The notes below the pieces were generated by a model that was not told where the DNA came from, searched no databases, and was given only the letters and a program-made list of their open reading frames with translations. Below, in pieces: positions 47,332-55,875 of a stretch of DNA of 64,000 bases (its first letter is position 1; every line of letters starts with the position of its first letter). Made by a program: the position numbers and the translations under genes. This DNA is from Nitratireductor sp. GISD-1A_MAKvit (lineage in GTDB: Bacteria; Pseudomonadota; Alphaproteobacteria; Rhizobiales; Rhizobiaceae), in contig NZ_CP161920.1 in NCBI RefSeq assembly GCF_040819555.1, positions 2,913,001-2,977,000 on the forward strand. The letters run 5' to 3'.

Positions 47332-47654
47332 CGGTCTGGACGCTCAATCTCGGCAACCTCGATCTCCACGAGCCAGAAGTCGGGATCGAACCGTCTCTCG
47401 CGATCGAGCCGTTTCTCGATCGCTTCCTCGTCGTCTTCTATGATCAGGCTGAACCGGCGCTCGTCCGGCCGGGCCTCATCATAAACGGCCTGTGCGGCAG
47501 GACCGTAAAGCGCCTGACGGCCAAGGCGGTCCCGCAGCAGGATGAAAATGCTGCCGGCCTCCATGGCGCCCTTCTGCACCACGGTTGCGAAACTGCCTTC
47601 GGAAAAGAGCCGCTTCGTAAGCGCAGAAACCCAGAAACCGCTTGTCAGACGCAT
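47307..47654 (-). CDS. DUF1491 family protein
   Basis: 115 residues matching DUF1491: MRLTSGFWVSALTKRLFSEG, VVQKGAMEAGSIFILLRDRLG, LYGPAAQAVYDEARPDERRF and FDPDFWLVEIEVAEIERPD. Cytoplasmic; function unknown. Found next to the peptidoglycan-binding protein and divJ in this genome, all on the minus strand. Confidence 0.88.
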   Translation of the reverse strand: MRLTSGFWVSALTKRLFSEGSFATVVQKGAMEAGSIFILLRDRLGRQALYGPAAQAVYDEARPDERRFSLIIEDDEEAIEKRLDRERRFDPDFWLVEIEVAEIERPDRYFDIAAG

Positions 47655-47844
47655 CTTCGCTGCCTTTCCGAAAATTGAAACCGCCCCGCCGTTTCAGGCC
47701 CGCAGCAGACTTTTCCGGAGCAGCCCGTGTGACAGCATCGCCTGCGAAACCGCCGCTGGAAATCGCTCCGCCCGCAGATTCAAGGACATGCCCTTCCAAA
47801 CGTCTGCAACCGCATGCCAGAAGCCCGTGGCTCCCGCATCCGCA

Positions 47845-48774
47845 TTAGTTGGTCAGACCGACTTCCCGCATTTTCGCCAGAAATGGCGCGTCGGGCTGAC
47901 CGCTGACGGGAAGTCCAAACAGACTCTGGAACTCACGGATAGCTGCCCGGGTGTTCTCGCCGAGCACACCATCGACGTTGATGCCGTCATTGCCGAAGGC
48001 TTTCAGCCCCGCCTGAACACGCATGATCATCGGGTCTGCTTCAGGCACATTCACCGCTGCACTCTGGACAATCGGCTCCCGAACCTCCGCTCGCGGCAGC
48101 GGAACTTCTTGCTGGCCAGGCACGGGCGCGGCGGGCAGAGGCGCTTCACTGCGCGCCTGATAGGCCGGCCGGGGCGTCGGCGTGGGTGCAGCGCCCGGCT
48201 CCGGCAACGCCTCGCGCACCGAAGGCTTCTCGGGCTCTGCCGGCACGTTGGAAAGCCCCAGTTGGCGCAGCAACGCCTCATCCACCGCTGCCCCCGGGTT
48301 GAGACCGACGATGCGGCGATAGTTTTCAATGGCCGTGCGGGTGGCTGGTCCCTGCAGGCCATCGATGCCGCCCCGGTAAAGCCCGAGCTCCTGCAGCACT
48401 GTCTGGACCTTTCGAATCGTCGGATCACCAAGGGCTGCCGGGTCGGGACGCTGCGGTGGAATTGCACCCGTCGTGTCGTCATCCGGTGTTACCTGAACCG
48501 GTGTCCTTTCAACCGGGGCGGGGCGCTGGAATGCCGGCTGCGGAGTGGGTTCCGTAAAAACCGGAGCACGCGTGGAGATCAGGGCGCTCGAATGGAAATG
48601 CGGCTGATACCAAAGCGCATTTGCAGAGACGAAGGAAAAGGCGACCGCAAAGGCAGTCGCTCCGCCGACGGCCACGGGATTGCGAACGATCGCCATTCCC
48701 GCACCAGCCAGACCGGCCTGGAGCAGGGTTGCGAAAGTCACCTCGGGTTCAGGCCGTCTTGCGGTATTCTTCAT
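47845..48774 (-). CDS. Peptidoglycan-binding-domain protein, membrane anchored
   Basis: 309 residues from ATG 48774 (MKNTARRPEPEVTF); an in-frame ATG at 48807 is less likely. One membrane segment (NPVAVGGATAFAVAFSFVSANA), a long Pro-rich linker, and two PG_binding_1 repeats: IRKVQTVLQELGLYRGGIDG with ATRTAIENYRRIVGL, and MRVQAGLKAFGNDGINVDG with TRAAIREFQSLFGLP. It would sit in the inner membrane with the repeats on peptidoglycan. Its 5' end overlaps the 3' end of divJ by 26 bases, so the two are probably cotranscribed. Confidence 0.85.
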   Translation of the reverse strand: MKNTARRPEPEVTFATLLQAGLAGAGMAIVRNPVAVGGATAFAVAFSFVSANALWYQPHFHSSALISTRAPVFTEPTPQPAFQRPAPVERTPVQVTPDDDTTGAIPPQRPDPAALGDPTIRKVQTVLQELGLYRGGIDGLQGPATRTAIENYRRIVGLNPGAAVDEALLRQLGLSNVPAEPEKPSVREALPEPGAAPTPTPRPAYQARSEAPLPAAPVPGQQEVPLPRAEVREPIVQSAAVNVPEADPMIMRVQAGLKAFGNDGINVDGVLGENTRAAIREFQSLFGLPVSGQPDAPFLAKMREVGLTN

Positions 48775-50663
48775 CACTCCACTCTTCGCTCTCAACCGTT
48801 CTGCCATTCCGGTCTGTCATATCCTTTTCAGCACCAACGCCAACAGGCAGCGAGACGCTCACCCGCGTGCCTTCACCCGGCGCGCTGTCGATCGACATGC
48901 CTCCGCCATGCAGCGAAACAAGTCCTTTGACAAGGGCAAGGCCGAGGCCTGTCCCTTCCACATGCCGCGTCTCGTCATTCCGCACCTGTGCAAAGGGTTC
49001 GCCTATGCGTTCCAGGTCATCGGCGGCAATCCCCACACCGGTGTCGGAAACGCTGAAATCAAGTCGATTGCCACGGCGCTCGGCCGCCACACGAACCTTT
49101 CCGTTGGCATGCGAGAACTTTACCGCGTTCGACACAAGGTTGATCAGGATCTGCTGAACCGCACGCCGGTCGCAGTAAATGACGCCAACATCCTGCGAAA
49201 CTTCGGTGTCCACCTCAATGGACCGCGCGGACGCGTCGCCCATCGCGAAGGCAACACTCGCATCCACCGCTTCGGCAAACCGAAATGCCTCGGGATGCAG
49301 CGTGTAGGTCCCCGCCTCCAGCCTTGAAATTTCCAGAGTGGAATTCACGATCGAGAGCAGATGTCCACCGGCTTCATGGATCAGGCGCACATATTCGCGC
49401 TGTTTGTCGTTCGAAAAGCGCCCGAAAATCTCGGTCTGAAGCGTGTCGGAGAATCCGATAATCGCATTGAGTGGCGTGCGCAATTCATGACTGACGGTCG
49501 CCAGCATGCGTTTGCTCTCCACCCGTGCCTGACGCGCGTGCTCCCTGGCCTCGGCCAGCGCATGCTCTATCTCTGCCCTGTCGGCTTCGTCGCGCAGGAT
49601 GGCCACAACCTCTCCCGCCTCTTCGCGCCGCAGAAGTTCGATGCCGAACCGCCGGTACCCGGGCGCCTGGGCTCCCCCGTTTTGGGCAGGCATGCGCAGG
49701 CGAACACTGACCTCACGCCCCATCCCGTCCTCATATGTATCGGACACCGCACACAGATAGCCGACGCGATCGCCTACATGAATGCGCTCGAAAAAGCCGT
49801 TGCCCAGGAGAATGTCCGGGCGCAGCTTCAAGATGGTTTCTGCCTGATGGGAAGCCGTCTGCACATCACCGGTGCGATTGAGACGCATGATGAGCGCATT
49901 CATTCGGGATTCGATATCCGAGGCTTCGGATACGGCTTCGGTTTCGGCGACTGTACGCGCGTCTGTGGCTGCAAGCCGCACTGCGAGCGTGACGCAATAC
50001 GCAACAGGCACCAGCCAGTGAGCCGCTATTGGAAGGGTCGACACGGAAAGCACGCCGGTTGAAGTCGCCAGGTGCGCCGCAAGCACCGATATCACGGCCG
50101 CTCCAGCTCCCAGCCAGACCGCACGCCGCTCGCGCGCCACCCAATAGCTTTCCGCGACAGGAATGACGGCAAGCATGGCCATCGGCGAGGCAAGCCCGCC
50201 TGCCACCGCGATGACCGCTGCACAGGGCCGCACTCGCCAGGGTCAGGGCCACCGCTTCAATCACATCGCCTCGCCCGCTGGCCAGAAGGCCTGCCGCCGC
50301 AAGCCAGCTCATCGCGAAGCCCGCGCTGGAAAGCGCAATGATTTCCGCGCCACCCAGGCTCGAAGCCAACAAGAGCCCAATCGCACCGGCGAAGAAGAAA
50401 GGCGCGGCAAACAGCGTGCCGGCCAGACGCAACTGACGGGCCCGTTCAACGCCCCGCTCCACGCGGGGATGAAGCAGCCTTTCGCATGCTGCGGAAACGG
50501 CAGCTGGCCATTCTCGATATGACGATACTCGTGAACTCAACTCGACGCGCTCTTGCTCTGTCCGTTCGGCGGGTTCTTGTTCCTGCCGAGGTTCGCACCG
50601 AGCCTTTAAAGAAAGGATAAGCGCACGCACCAATCGTCGAAAACCACGGGCAAAATGCGACAA
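48749..50663 (-). CDS. divJ: DivJ-like sensor histidine kinase (one-base frameshift in this sequence)
   Basis: About 630 residues once corrected. The N-terminus holds several membrane helices (LAGTLFAAPFFFAGAIGLLL, ALSSAGFAMSWLAAAGLLA, AVIAVAGGLASPMAMLAV), then a PAS-like domain (GNGFFERIHVGDRVGYLCAV), HisKA with ATVSHELRTPLNAIIGFSD, and HATPase with NLVSNAVKFS, DTGVGIA and GTGLGLALVKG. The frame breaks at GGG 50225-50227: one base too many separates ASAAL from CAAVIAVAGG. The multi-helix N-terminus and the position between GTA and sufE agree with rhizobial divJ, the DivK kinase. The start is uncertain: TTG 50663, GTG 50630 or a later codon. Confidence 0.65.
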
Positions 50664-50981
50664 TTCCCACTGCCGAAAGCGATCTGAATGCGCGCATGGT
50701 TAACGGTCGCTGAACAAGACGCCCTGTTGTAAAACGGGACATTTCATCCTCGCAGGACAGCGGCTCTTCGTTGAATTGCAACAAATTCAGGCATCTAAAG
50801 AGATGACAGACCCTGAACCCGCATGATGGCAATTGAATCAGGTTTTCATCAAATGCCGAAATTTCCGAACTTTTAAAAACTTTGCCTCCATTTTTAGGAT
50901 AATTCTCAAGAGCTCTTTCGCACTGTCATGGCAGTGTTATGCAGGAGTGTCCTTTCGGGGCCGCAAACGGGACTGGACGTC
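50664..50981. promoter_or_regulatory. Divergent promoter region divJ / DUF5330 gene
   Basis: 318 bases with no gene that I can support. TTAA-N7-TGAA at 50700-50714, one mismatch from a CtrA box, lies 37 bases before the outermost divJ start. An AT-rich tract at 50830-50910 probably contains promoter elements for the rightward gene. A short inverted repeat TGAATT-N6-AATTCA is near 50774-50791. Confidence 0.4.
50700..50714. promoter_or_regulatory. Possible CtrA box upstream of divJ
   Basis: TTAA, seven bases, TGAA (on the minus strand TTCA-N7-TTAA), one mismatch from the CtrA consensus, in the divergent gap between divJ and the DUF5330 gene. A chance match cannot be excluded. Confidence 0.25.
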
Positions 50982-51362
50982 ATGGGTTTTCTCATTCGCT
51001 CGATATTCTGGCTTTCGCTTGTTCTTCTTTTTCTCCCCATCGGTGGAACGGGTGGCGAAGAAGGAGCGGAGACGTCACAGGTCGGGGCACTGCAGGCGCT
51101 CGGGGCCGCTCGTGAAGCCGTCACCGACCTGGTGGGGATCTGTGAGCGCAAACCGGAGGTTTGTGCCACCGGACGCGCTGCGCTCCAGACCATCGGCGCA
51201 CGCGCCCGTGAAAGTGCACGCATCGCCTATGAAATGCTCGAGACACCGGAAGCTCAGCCCGAGAACGCGCCCGACAGTCAGGCCATCGCTCCCCTCACCA
51301 CAGGAAGCGTGCCACCACGGGAAAACCGTCGCGAACCGGAAGCGGATCTTTCCGCAAACTGA
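50982..51362 (+). CDS. DUF5330-type small membrane protein
   Basis: 126 residues from ATG 50982 (MGFLIRSIFWLSLVLLFLPI); the frame is open to 50928, but the family starts with this hydrophobic segment. After the helix: QVGALQALGAAREAVTDLVGIC and ERKPEVCATGRAALQTIGARARESARIAYE, the DUF5330 pattern of rhizobial proteins, then a Pro-rich C-terminus. Two cysteines (GICERKPEVC) may form a disulfide outside the cytoplasm. Function unknown. It is followed by sufE, 45 bases later. Confidence 0.78.
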   Translation: MGFLIRSIFWLSLVLLFLPIGGTGGEEGAETSQVGALQALGAAREAVTDLVGICERKPEVCATGRAALQTIGARARESARIAYEMLETPEAQPENAPDSQAIAPLTTGSVPPRENRREPEADLSAN

Positions 51363-51407
51363 AGGTTTTCCGTGACGAACGCCCGGACACTCACTATATC
51401 CGGCCAA

Positions 51408-51836
51408 ATGAACACGACGATCGACACCATCTACGACGATTTTGCGTTTCTCGACGACTGGGAAGAACGCTATCGCTACATCATCGACCTGGGCAGGGAA
51501 CTGCCGCCCTATCCCGAATCAGCACGCGATGAGGCCCACCGCGTACGGGGCTGCGCAAGCCAGGTCTGGCTTCACACGGACCGCGGCGAGGGTGCCGACC
51601 CGATCCTTACCTTCCAGGGAGATTCCGACGCACACATCGTGCGGGGCCTGGTGGCAATCATGATGCTGCTCTTCTCCGGAAAACGTGCCAGCGAGGTGCT
51701 TGCAACCGACGCGGAGGAGGCCATGCGCCAACTGGGCCTTGACGAGCATCTGTCTCCCCAGCGCGCAAACGGCCTGCGCGCCATGGTACAGCGCATCAGG
51801 AGCGAAGCCTCGGCTGCCGCGCCCGCCGGAACCTGA
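51408..51836 (+). CDS. sufE: SufE family cysteine desulfurase accessory protein
   Basis: 142 residues from ATG 51408 (MNTTIDTIYDDFAFLDDWEE), the usual start; GTG 51372 is also in frame. SufE accepts sulfur from the desulfurase SufS for iron-sulfur cluster assembly. The active-site Cys is in HRVRGCASQVWLHTD (about residue 50), followed by DSDAHIVRGLVAIMMLLFSGK. It stands apart from a suf operon, as is common in Rhizobiales. Confidence 0.92.
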   Translation: MNTTIDTIYDDFAFLDDWEERYRYIIDLGRELPPYPESARDEAHRVRGCASQVWLHTDRGEGADPILTFQGDSDAHIVRGLVAIMMLLFSGKRASEVLATDAEEAMRQLGLDEHLSPQRANGLRAMVQRIRSEASAAAPAGT

Positions 51837-51890
51837 TGCAATGCACTGTGCATCGGCGGATCGGGTTGCTGCACAAGGCCCGGGCCTCCG

Positions 51891-51918
51891 GGAGAAGCGC
51901 GCGCCTGCGCGCCTCTCC
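51891..51918. terminator. Bidirectional hairpin between sufE and the DUF6456 gene
   Basis: GGAGAAGCGCGC (51891-51902) pairs with GCGCGCCTCTCC (51907-51918), one mismatch, four-base loop, located between convergent genes that end at 51836 and 51927. No U run; likely a shared, possibly Rho-assisted, stop. Confidence 0.5.
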
Positions 51919-51926
51919 ACAGCTGG

Positions 51927-52751
51927 TCAGATAATGTTCGGCCGGTAACCGTCCGCACCCCAGTGCAGGATGGATTTTCTGCCCCGCCCGGCCCTGCCTT
52001 TCTTCGGGGCGTAATGGCGATCAAGCGCGCCTAGCGCCGTCTTGAGAACCACCTTGGCAGACCGCACCGGCCAGCCCCGCTCCGTTTCCACCTGCTCGAA
52101 GCCTTTCAGGAAGCAGCATATATCGACCAGTATCCCGGCCAGCTCCGGGCCGACAGCTTCCAGCGCTCCGTCCACACGCTGACGCGCCGCCAGCGCTGAA
52201 TCCGAAAGCTCAACCCCCTCTCCCGCCGCTCCCGTTCGCTTGCCGGAAGACACCGCCTCCATCCACCTGGCGCTCAGGCGCGGCATGATCTGTCCATGCG
52301 TGTAGTCCGCACGCAGTCTCTCTCCGGCATCGAACTCCGCCTGGGTCAGAAACGCCGTGCCATTGCGCATGCGCCGGCGCGCGAGCTGCGCAAGCGGCGA
52401 TTCGCTCAATGTCGCCGAAACGATCTGCTTTTCCCTTCCCGTCCCGAGAACGCGCTTCTCGACATTCCAGTGCTGCTCGCGAAAGGGTTCGTGCCGCGAC
52501 TGCTGCCGCTGGAGCGAAGCCGAACCAGCTCCGCTAAGGGCGACCGTGTCGATCTTGCATCGCACGAGGTCTTCGCGTTCGAGCTGTTTCAAAACGTCAA
52601 GCTCGATTGAAATCGTGCCTCGCTCACCGCCGTCCAGCAAAACCGTGTTCGGTCTTGCCCCGTTCTGGCGCCAAGCCGGTCCTTTTTGCAGAAACCGCAA
52701 GGCACGCCGGCGATCACGCGCAACACGCAGCTCCGCTTTCAACGCTGCCAT
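51927..52751 (-). CDS. gafZ: DUF6456 domain protein, probable GTA activator/anti-terminator GafZ
   Basis: 274 residues. N-terminal part with LKQLEREDLVRCKIDTVALS (helical, winged-helix-like); C-terminal DUF6456 region (about 130-270) with LARRRMRNGTAFLTQAEFDAG, GERLRADYTHGQIMPRLSARW, LVDICCFLKGFEQVE and LKTALGALDRHYAP. I recall DUF6456 as the C-terminal half of the GTA activator GafA of Rhodobacter and the counterpart of Caulobacter GafZ, an RNA-polymerase-binding anti-terminator. It starts one base after the stop of the DnaA-domain-IV-like gene, the gafY-gafZ arrangement. Homology to GafZ is from memory and should be aligned. Confidence 0.65.
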   Translation of the reverse strand: MAALKAELRVARDRRRALRFLQKGPAWRQNGARPNTVLLDGGERGTISIELDVLKQLEREDLVRCKIDTVALSGAGSASLQRQQSRHEPFREQHWNVEKRVLGTGREKQIVSATLSESPLAQLARRRMRNGTAFLTQAEFDAGERLRADYTHGQIMPRLSARWMEAVSSGKRTGAAGEGVELSDSALAARQRVDGALEAVGPELAGILVDICCFLKGFEQVETERGWPVRSAKVVLKTALGALDRHYAPKKGRAGRGRKSILHWGADGYRPNII

Positions 52752-52752
52752 C

Positions 52753-53178
52753 TCAAAGCACCTCCATATTTCGGAAAGCTGCGGCCGTGATGCGTTCCGC
52801 CATCAGCACGACCCTGTCGAATTCCTCGTCGTCCCGCATATCCTCGATAATGTGGCACGCATACTGAACGGTGGTCCGATCGCGTCCAAACCCCCGCCCC
52901 ACCTCTGTCATGTTCAGTCCCAGAACCACATGTGCCGCGTACATGCCGATCTGGCGCACACGGGTAACACTTGTGGAAGAGCGTCCCGTTTCGCGCAGTT
53001 CACGGCCACTCACATTGAAGAGCGCCGCCACGATATCGAGGACACATTCACATATCTCGCCTGCCCGCTCCTCGGTGATCGGACTCAGCCGGCGATTGAG
53101 CGCCCCCGCGCTCACTGCCGCAGGCGATCTGTTCTTACCGAATCTTTCTTCCGACGATTTGATAGCGTTTGAATGCAC
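52753..53178 (-). CDS. gafY: DnaA domain-IV-like HTH protein, probable GTA activator GafY
   Basis: 141 residues. The central part resembles the DNA-binding domain IV of DnaA: VTRVRQIGMYAAHVVLGLN, MTEVGRGFGRDRTTVQYAC (the DnaA-box helix-turn-helix region, with GRDRTT for the DnaA GRDHTT), and IIEDMRDDEEFDRVV. No AAA+ ATPase domain is present, so it is not an initiator. The Caulobacter GTA activator GafY and the N-terminal half of Rhodobacter GafA carry such a domain. It is the first gene of a two-gene unit with the DUF6456 gene and is about 10.5 kb from the GTA promoter. Confidence 0.65.
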   Translation of the reverse strand: MHSNAIKSSEERFGKNRSPAAVSAGALNRRLSPITEERAGEICECVLDIVAALFNVSGRELRETGRSSTSVTRVRQIGMYAAHVVLGLNMTEVGRGFGRDRTTVQYACHIIEDMRDDEEFDRVVLMAERITAAAFRNMEVL

Positions 53179-53387
53179 AAGACTTATCCCTTCGCATAAA
53201 GAGGAATAAATTCTTATACCTCACCGGACACCCGCCGGGAACAAATCGAAAACATATATTTCCCTGAAATTCCCTAACATCTTGATTTGATTGAACACCA
53301 AAAGGAAGTCGCTTCTTTTCAGCGCTGGTTTATCCCCACCCCTCCACAACACCGCATAGTCGTTGTTCGCGACGACAAAGGTGAATC
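53179..53387. promoter_or_regulatory. Divergent promoter region of the gafYZ-like operon
   Basis: 209 bases, AT-rich around 53180-53300, no gene. It must drive both the leftward gafY-like operon and the rightward 118-codon gene. I saw no TTAA-N7-TTAA site here. An AT-rich stretch with TATATTT near 53250-53265 is a possible MucR or nucleoid-protein target, by composition only. Confidence 0.35.
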
Positions 53388-53744
53388 ATGACATCGGTAA
53401 AAACTGAAGCCCTGGCATTTCTCGAAGCCAAGCAGCAGCGCTCGGACGATGCCCGGAAAATGGCCGCGCTCTTTCTGATCGGCGGCGTGGACATGGAGGC
53501 CGCACGAAAAAGCTCTGGCGCGGACCGCAACGCCATAGTGACGCGGTTGAAACGCCTGCTTGAAAGAGAACGCCTCAAAGGCATTCGCCGCCACTGGAGC
53601 TATGACCTGAATCGGCATATCGCGCTCGCACAGGCCCTGCGGCAGCTCAACGGCACCGAGGCCGGAGCCACGGCGCGCTCCCCAAAGCCGCGCCCCCGTC
53701 GTTTCAGGCGCACCCCCGCTGCCAGAGAAGGAATGCGATACTGA
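53388..53744 (+). CDS. Small helix-turn-helix-like protein, unknown function
   Basis: 118 residues (MTSVKTEALAFLEAKQQRSD onward). The middle (ALFLIGGVDMEAARKSSGA followed by DRNAIVTRLKRLLERERL) looks like a helix-turn-helix, and the C-terminus is a basic Pro/Arg-rich tail. Conserved in my memory of Mesorhizobium relatives as an uncharacterised cytoplasmic protein. It is transcribed divergently from the gafYZ-like operon, the usual place for a regulator; in Caulobacter the repressor RogA controls gafYZ. A link is speculative. Confidence 0.6.
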   Translation: MTSVKTEALAFLEAKQQRSDDARKMAALFLIGGVDMEAARKSSGADRNAIVTRLKRLLERERLKGIRRHWSYDLNRHIALAQALRQLNGTEAGATARSPKPRPRRFRRTPAAREGMRY

Positions 53745-53775
53745 TGCCAGGCAAAAGACCAGGGCCCATACAAAC

Positions 53776-53803
53776 GAAGGGCGACGCTGAGGCGCCGCCC
53801 TTC
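53776..53803. terminator. Hairpin between convergent genes (HTH-like gene and mucR)
   Basis: GAAGGGCG (53776-53783) pairs perfectly with CGCCCTTC (53796-53803) across a 12-base loop, 32 bases past the rightward stop and 38 bases before the mucR stop. Probably a bidirectional terminator; no T tract follows. Confidence 0.55.
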
Positions 53804-53840
53804 TGGCAATTCGAACCGCAAATCCGCGATCGTCACACGA

Positions 53841-54260
53841 TCAGGTTTCCTTGCGCTTGCGTCCTAAACCCATCTGCTTGGCGAGTTTCGAACGCGCAAT
53901 CGCATAGCTTGGCGCAACCATCGGATAGTTGGCATCGAGGCCCCACTTCTCACGATATTGCTCTGGTGTCATGCCGTAATGCGTCATCAGATGCCGCTTC
54001 AGCGATTTGAACTTCTTCCCGTCTTCCAGGCAGATAATGTAATCTTCATGGACGGAACGCTTGGGATTAACCGCCGGCTTCTGCTTTTCAGCAGGTGGCG
54101 TCTCCGGTGAACCGCTGACACGCCCCAGAGCCGAATGAACGTCCGAGATCAGATTGGAAAGCTCGGATGCAGGAACCGGGTTGTTGCTGACATACGCCGC
54201 AACAACGTCTGCGGTCAGCTCAATAAGCATGTTGTCGTTTTTGACCGAATCTTCGTTCAT
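53841..54260 (-). CDS. mucR: MucR/Ros-family zinc-finger transcriptional regulator
   Basis: 139 residues from ATG 54260 ([15 protein letters not shown]), preceded by AAGG; a longer open frame to 54413 is 5' leader. The N-terminal oligomerisation region has [21 protein letters not shown]; the C-terminal finger is [19 protein letters not shown] and [21 protein letters not shown]. MucR proteins silence exopolysaccharide, motility and cell-cycle genes by binding AT-rich DNA. The second Cys of the Ros finger is Asp here (CLED), as in several rhizobial Ml/MucR proteins, so zinc would be held by Cys, Asp and two His. Confidence 0.92.
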   Translation of the reverse strand: MNEDSVKNDNMLIELTADVVAAYVSNNPVPASELSNLISDVHSALGRVSGSPETPPAEKQKPAVNPKRSVHEDYIICLEDGKKFKSLKRHLMTHYGMTPEQYREKWGLDANYPMVAPSYAIARSKLAKQMGLGRKRKET

Positions 54261-54694
54261 CTCGTTACCTTGCCCCAACGTCAGATTAAAATTGCAGACC
54301 TCATGCCGCCATTGATGAGGCCTCTTCAGGGTTCTTTTTTCTTTTTGTTCTTCAGAATTTCTTTTACGGCTCCCTGACAGGCAGACGATCTTATCATTAT
54401 TTTTTTCATTCAAGTCAACTCATATTCGGGACTTAATACTAATGAAAACATGACAGATCAGAGTTTATTACATCTCAAAAATCTTTCGATAATTCCAAAA
54501 ATCCGAAATCGGACCTGATAAACTCGCCTTAATCTAAGCAAGCCTTACCAATTGCCGATTTTTCAAAACCGGAAAGCATTGGCAGACGGTAATGGAAGGT
54601 GGAAAATTTCGGAATTTGGCAAAAAAACTTGCAGCCTGGCGGTCTACTATCCACCACAAGACCTGCCCTGCAGAATAACCGGATAAGTACTTGG
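54261..54694. promoter_or_regulatory. AT-rich mucR upstream region
   Basis: About 430 bases with no supported gene, much AT-richer than the window, with many T-A steps and T runs (54331-54350, 54396-54405). This is the type of sequence MucR itself binds, so autoregulation is likely. A hairpin CCTCAT (54299-54304) with ATGAGG (54315-54320), followed on the plus strand by a T-rich tract, lies in the mucR leader and could terminate antisense transcripts. The mnh operon ends at 54695. Confidence 0.5.
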
Positions 54695-55070
54695 TTATTT
54701 GCTTTCGCCGGTGCCATCCGGGCTTATTTCCGCTGACTTGCCGGAACCGGCCATGTCATCGTGCACCGAATTGCCCCAGAGCCGATATCCGGCCGCATAG
54801 GCCGCCTTGGCCAGAAGGTGCGCCGAAATCGGCGCCGTCAACAGAAAGAACCCCACAGCTGCGAGGGCGCGCGTTACGATCGCCTGGTCCTGAGCGAAAA
54901 TTGCAAGCGCAATAAGCAACAGTCCGGAGCCGAGCGTACCTGCCTTCGAAGCCGCGTGCATTCTGGTATAGAGATCCGGCAGGCGCAGGATGCCAATGGC
55001 CGCGACAAGCGTGAAGGGCCGCCCCGACGACCATCAGCGCACCGGTCAGCACATTGTAAACGTCAGCCAT
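54695..55070 (-). CDS. mnhG: Mnh/Mrp antiporter subunit G (one-base frameshift in this sequence)
   Basis: About 124 residues once corrected. ATG 55070 overlaps the mnhF stop (TGATG). The first frame gives [19 protein letters not shown]; the second continues [19 protein letters not shown] and [16 protein letters not shown], the full MnhG pattern with three helices. The join needs removal of one base in GGG 55016-55018. Last gene of the mnhABCDEFG operon; the subunit belongs to the multi-subunit Na+/H+ antiporter of the inner membrane. Confidence 0.85.
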
Positions 55071-55405
55071 CACTGATCCCTGTCTCCATAGATGCCAAGC
55101 GTATCCTGCTTGACGAACTCCTGCTCATAACGGCGACTGAGCACAAAGCGCGCGAACGCGACCGTCGCCAGAAACCCGACCAGCCCCAAGGCAATGGCGA
55201 TATCGAGATAGAGCGTGAAACCGGTGCGTATGCCGATCACGGCGATAAAACCGATTGCAATCGTCACCAGCATGTCGAGCGCCAGAACCCGGTCGGGAAG
55301 GCTGGGCCCGACCAGAACCCGCAGCGAGGTCAAAAGAAACGACAGGCTCAGTAGGGCGAGTGCGACAAACTCGGCAAAATTTAGAAACTCTTCGCTTCCG
55401 CTCAT
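55070..55405 (-). CDS. mnhF: Mnh/Mrp antiporter subunit F
   Basis: 111 residues with three helices ([59 protein letters not shown]), and the MrpF signature [14 protein letters not shown]. The start overlaps the mnhE stop by four bases (ATGA). Confidence 0.94.
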   Translation of the reverse strand: MSGSEEFLNFAEFVALALLSLSFLLTSLRVLVGPSLPDRVLALDMLVTIAIGFIAVIGIRTGFTLYLDIAIALGLVGFLATVAFARFVLSRRYEQEFVKQDTLGIYGDRDQ

Positions 55406-55875
55406 CGAAACGCCTCCATGATCTTTGTCTCAAAACCTTCAGCGATATCGCGGCGCAATGCATCGGGATCGGAGCAATCGATCGCATGAACGTAAAGAAA
55501 TCGGCGGTCTTCAGACACGTCCACCGAAAGCGTGCCAGGCGTCAGCGTGATCAAATTGGCCAGAAGCGTGATCTCGAAATCCCGGTCCACCTTCAACGGA
55601 TAGGCAAAAATCCCCGGCTTCAGGGCCATTTTGGGCGAAAGCACAAGAAGCGCCACGCGCCAGGCGGACAGAACGAGCTCATATAGAAACAGCCAGGCCA
55701 GCGAAACCACCCGAACACTGCGTTCGAAATAGCCAAGCGATCCCACCTGTTCACGAATGAGATACAGCGTTGCCGTGCCCAACAGAAAACCGAACACGAA
55801 GTTTGGCAGGGAAAACGACCCGCTCACGGCCGTCCAGATCAATGCCAGAAGAATGTTGATCAGCGACAGTCTCAT
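55402..55875 (-). CDS. mnhE: Mnh/Mrp antiporter subunit E
   Basis: 157 residues. Two N-terminal helices ([35 protein letters not shown]) and a cytoplasmic part with [20 protein letters not shown] and [15 protein letters not shown], the MrpE pattern. Four-base overlap with mnhD. Confidence 0.94.
   Translation of the reverse strand: MRLSLINILLALIWTAVSGSFSLPNFVFGFLLGTATLYLIREQVGSLGYFERSVRVVSLAWLFLYELVLSAWRVALLVLSPKMALKPGIFAYPLKVDRDFEITLLANLITLTPGTLSVDVSEDRRFLYVHAIDCSDPDALRRDIAEGFETKIMEAFR

Noticed and set aside
54261-54413. Longer MucR with 51 additional residues
   Set aside because: The extension is encoded by AT-rich leader DNA, lacks family similarity, and the ATG at 54260 has a ribosome-binding site.
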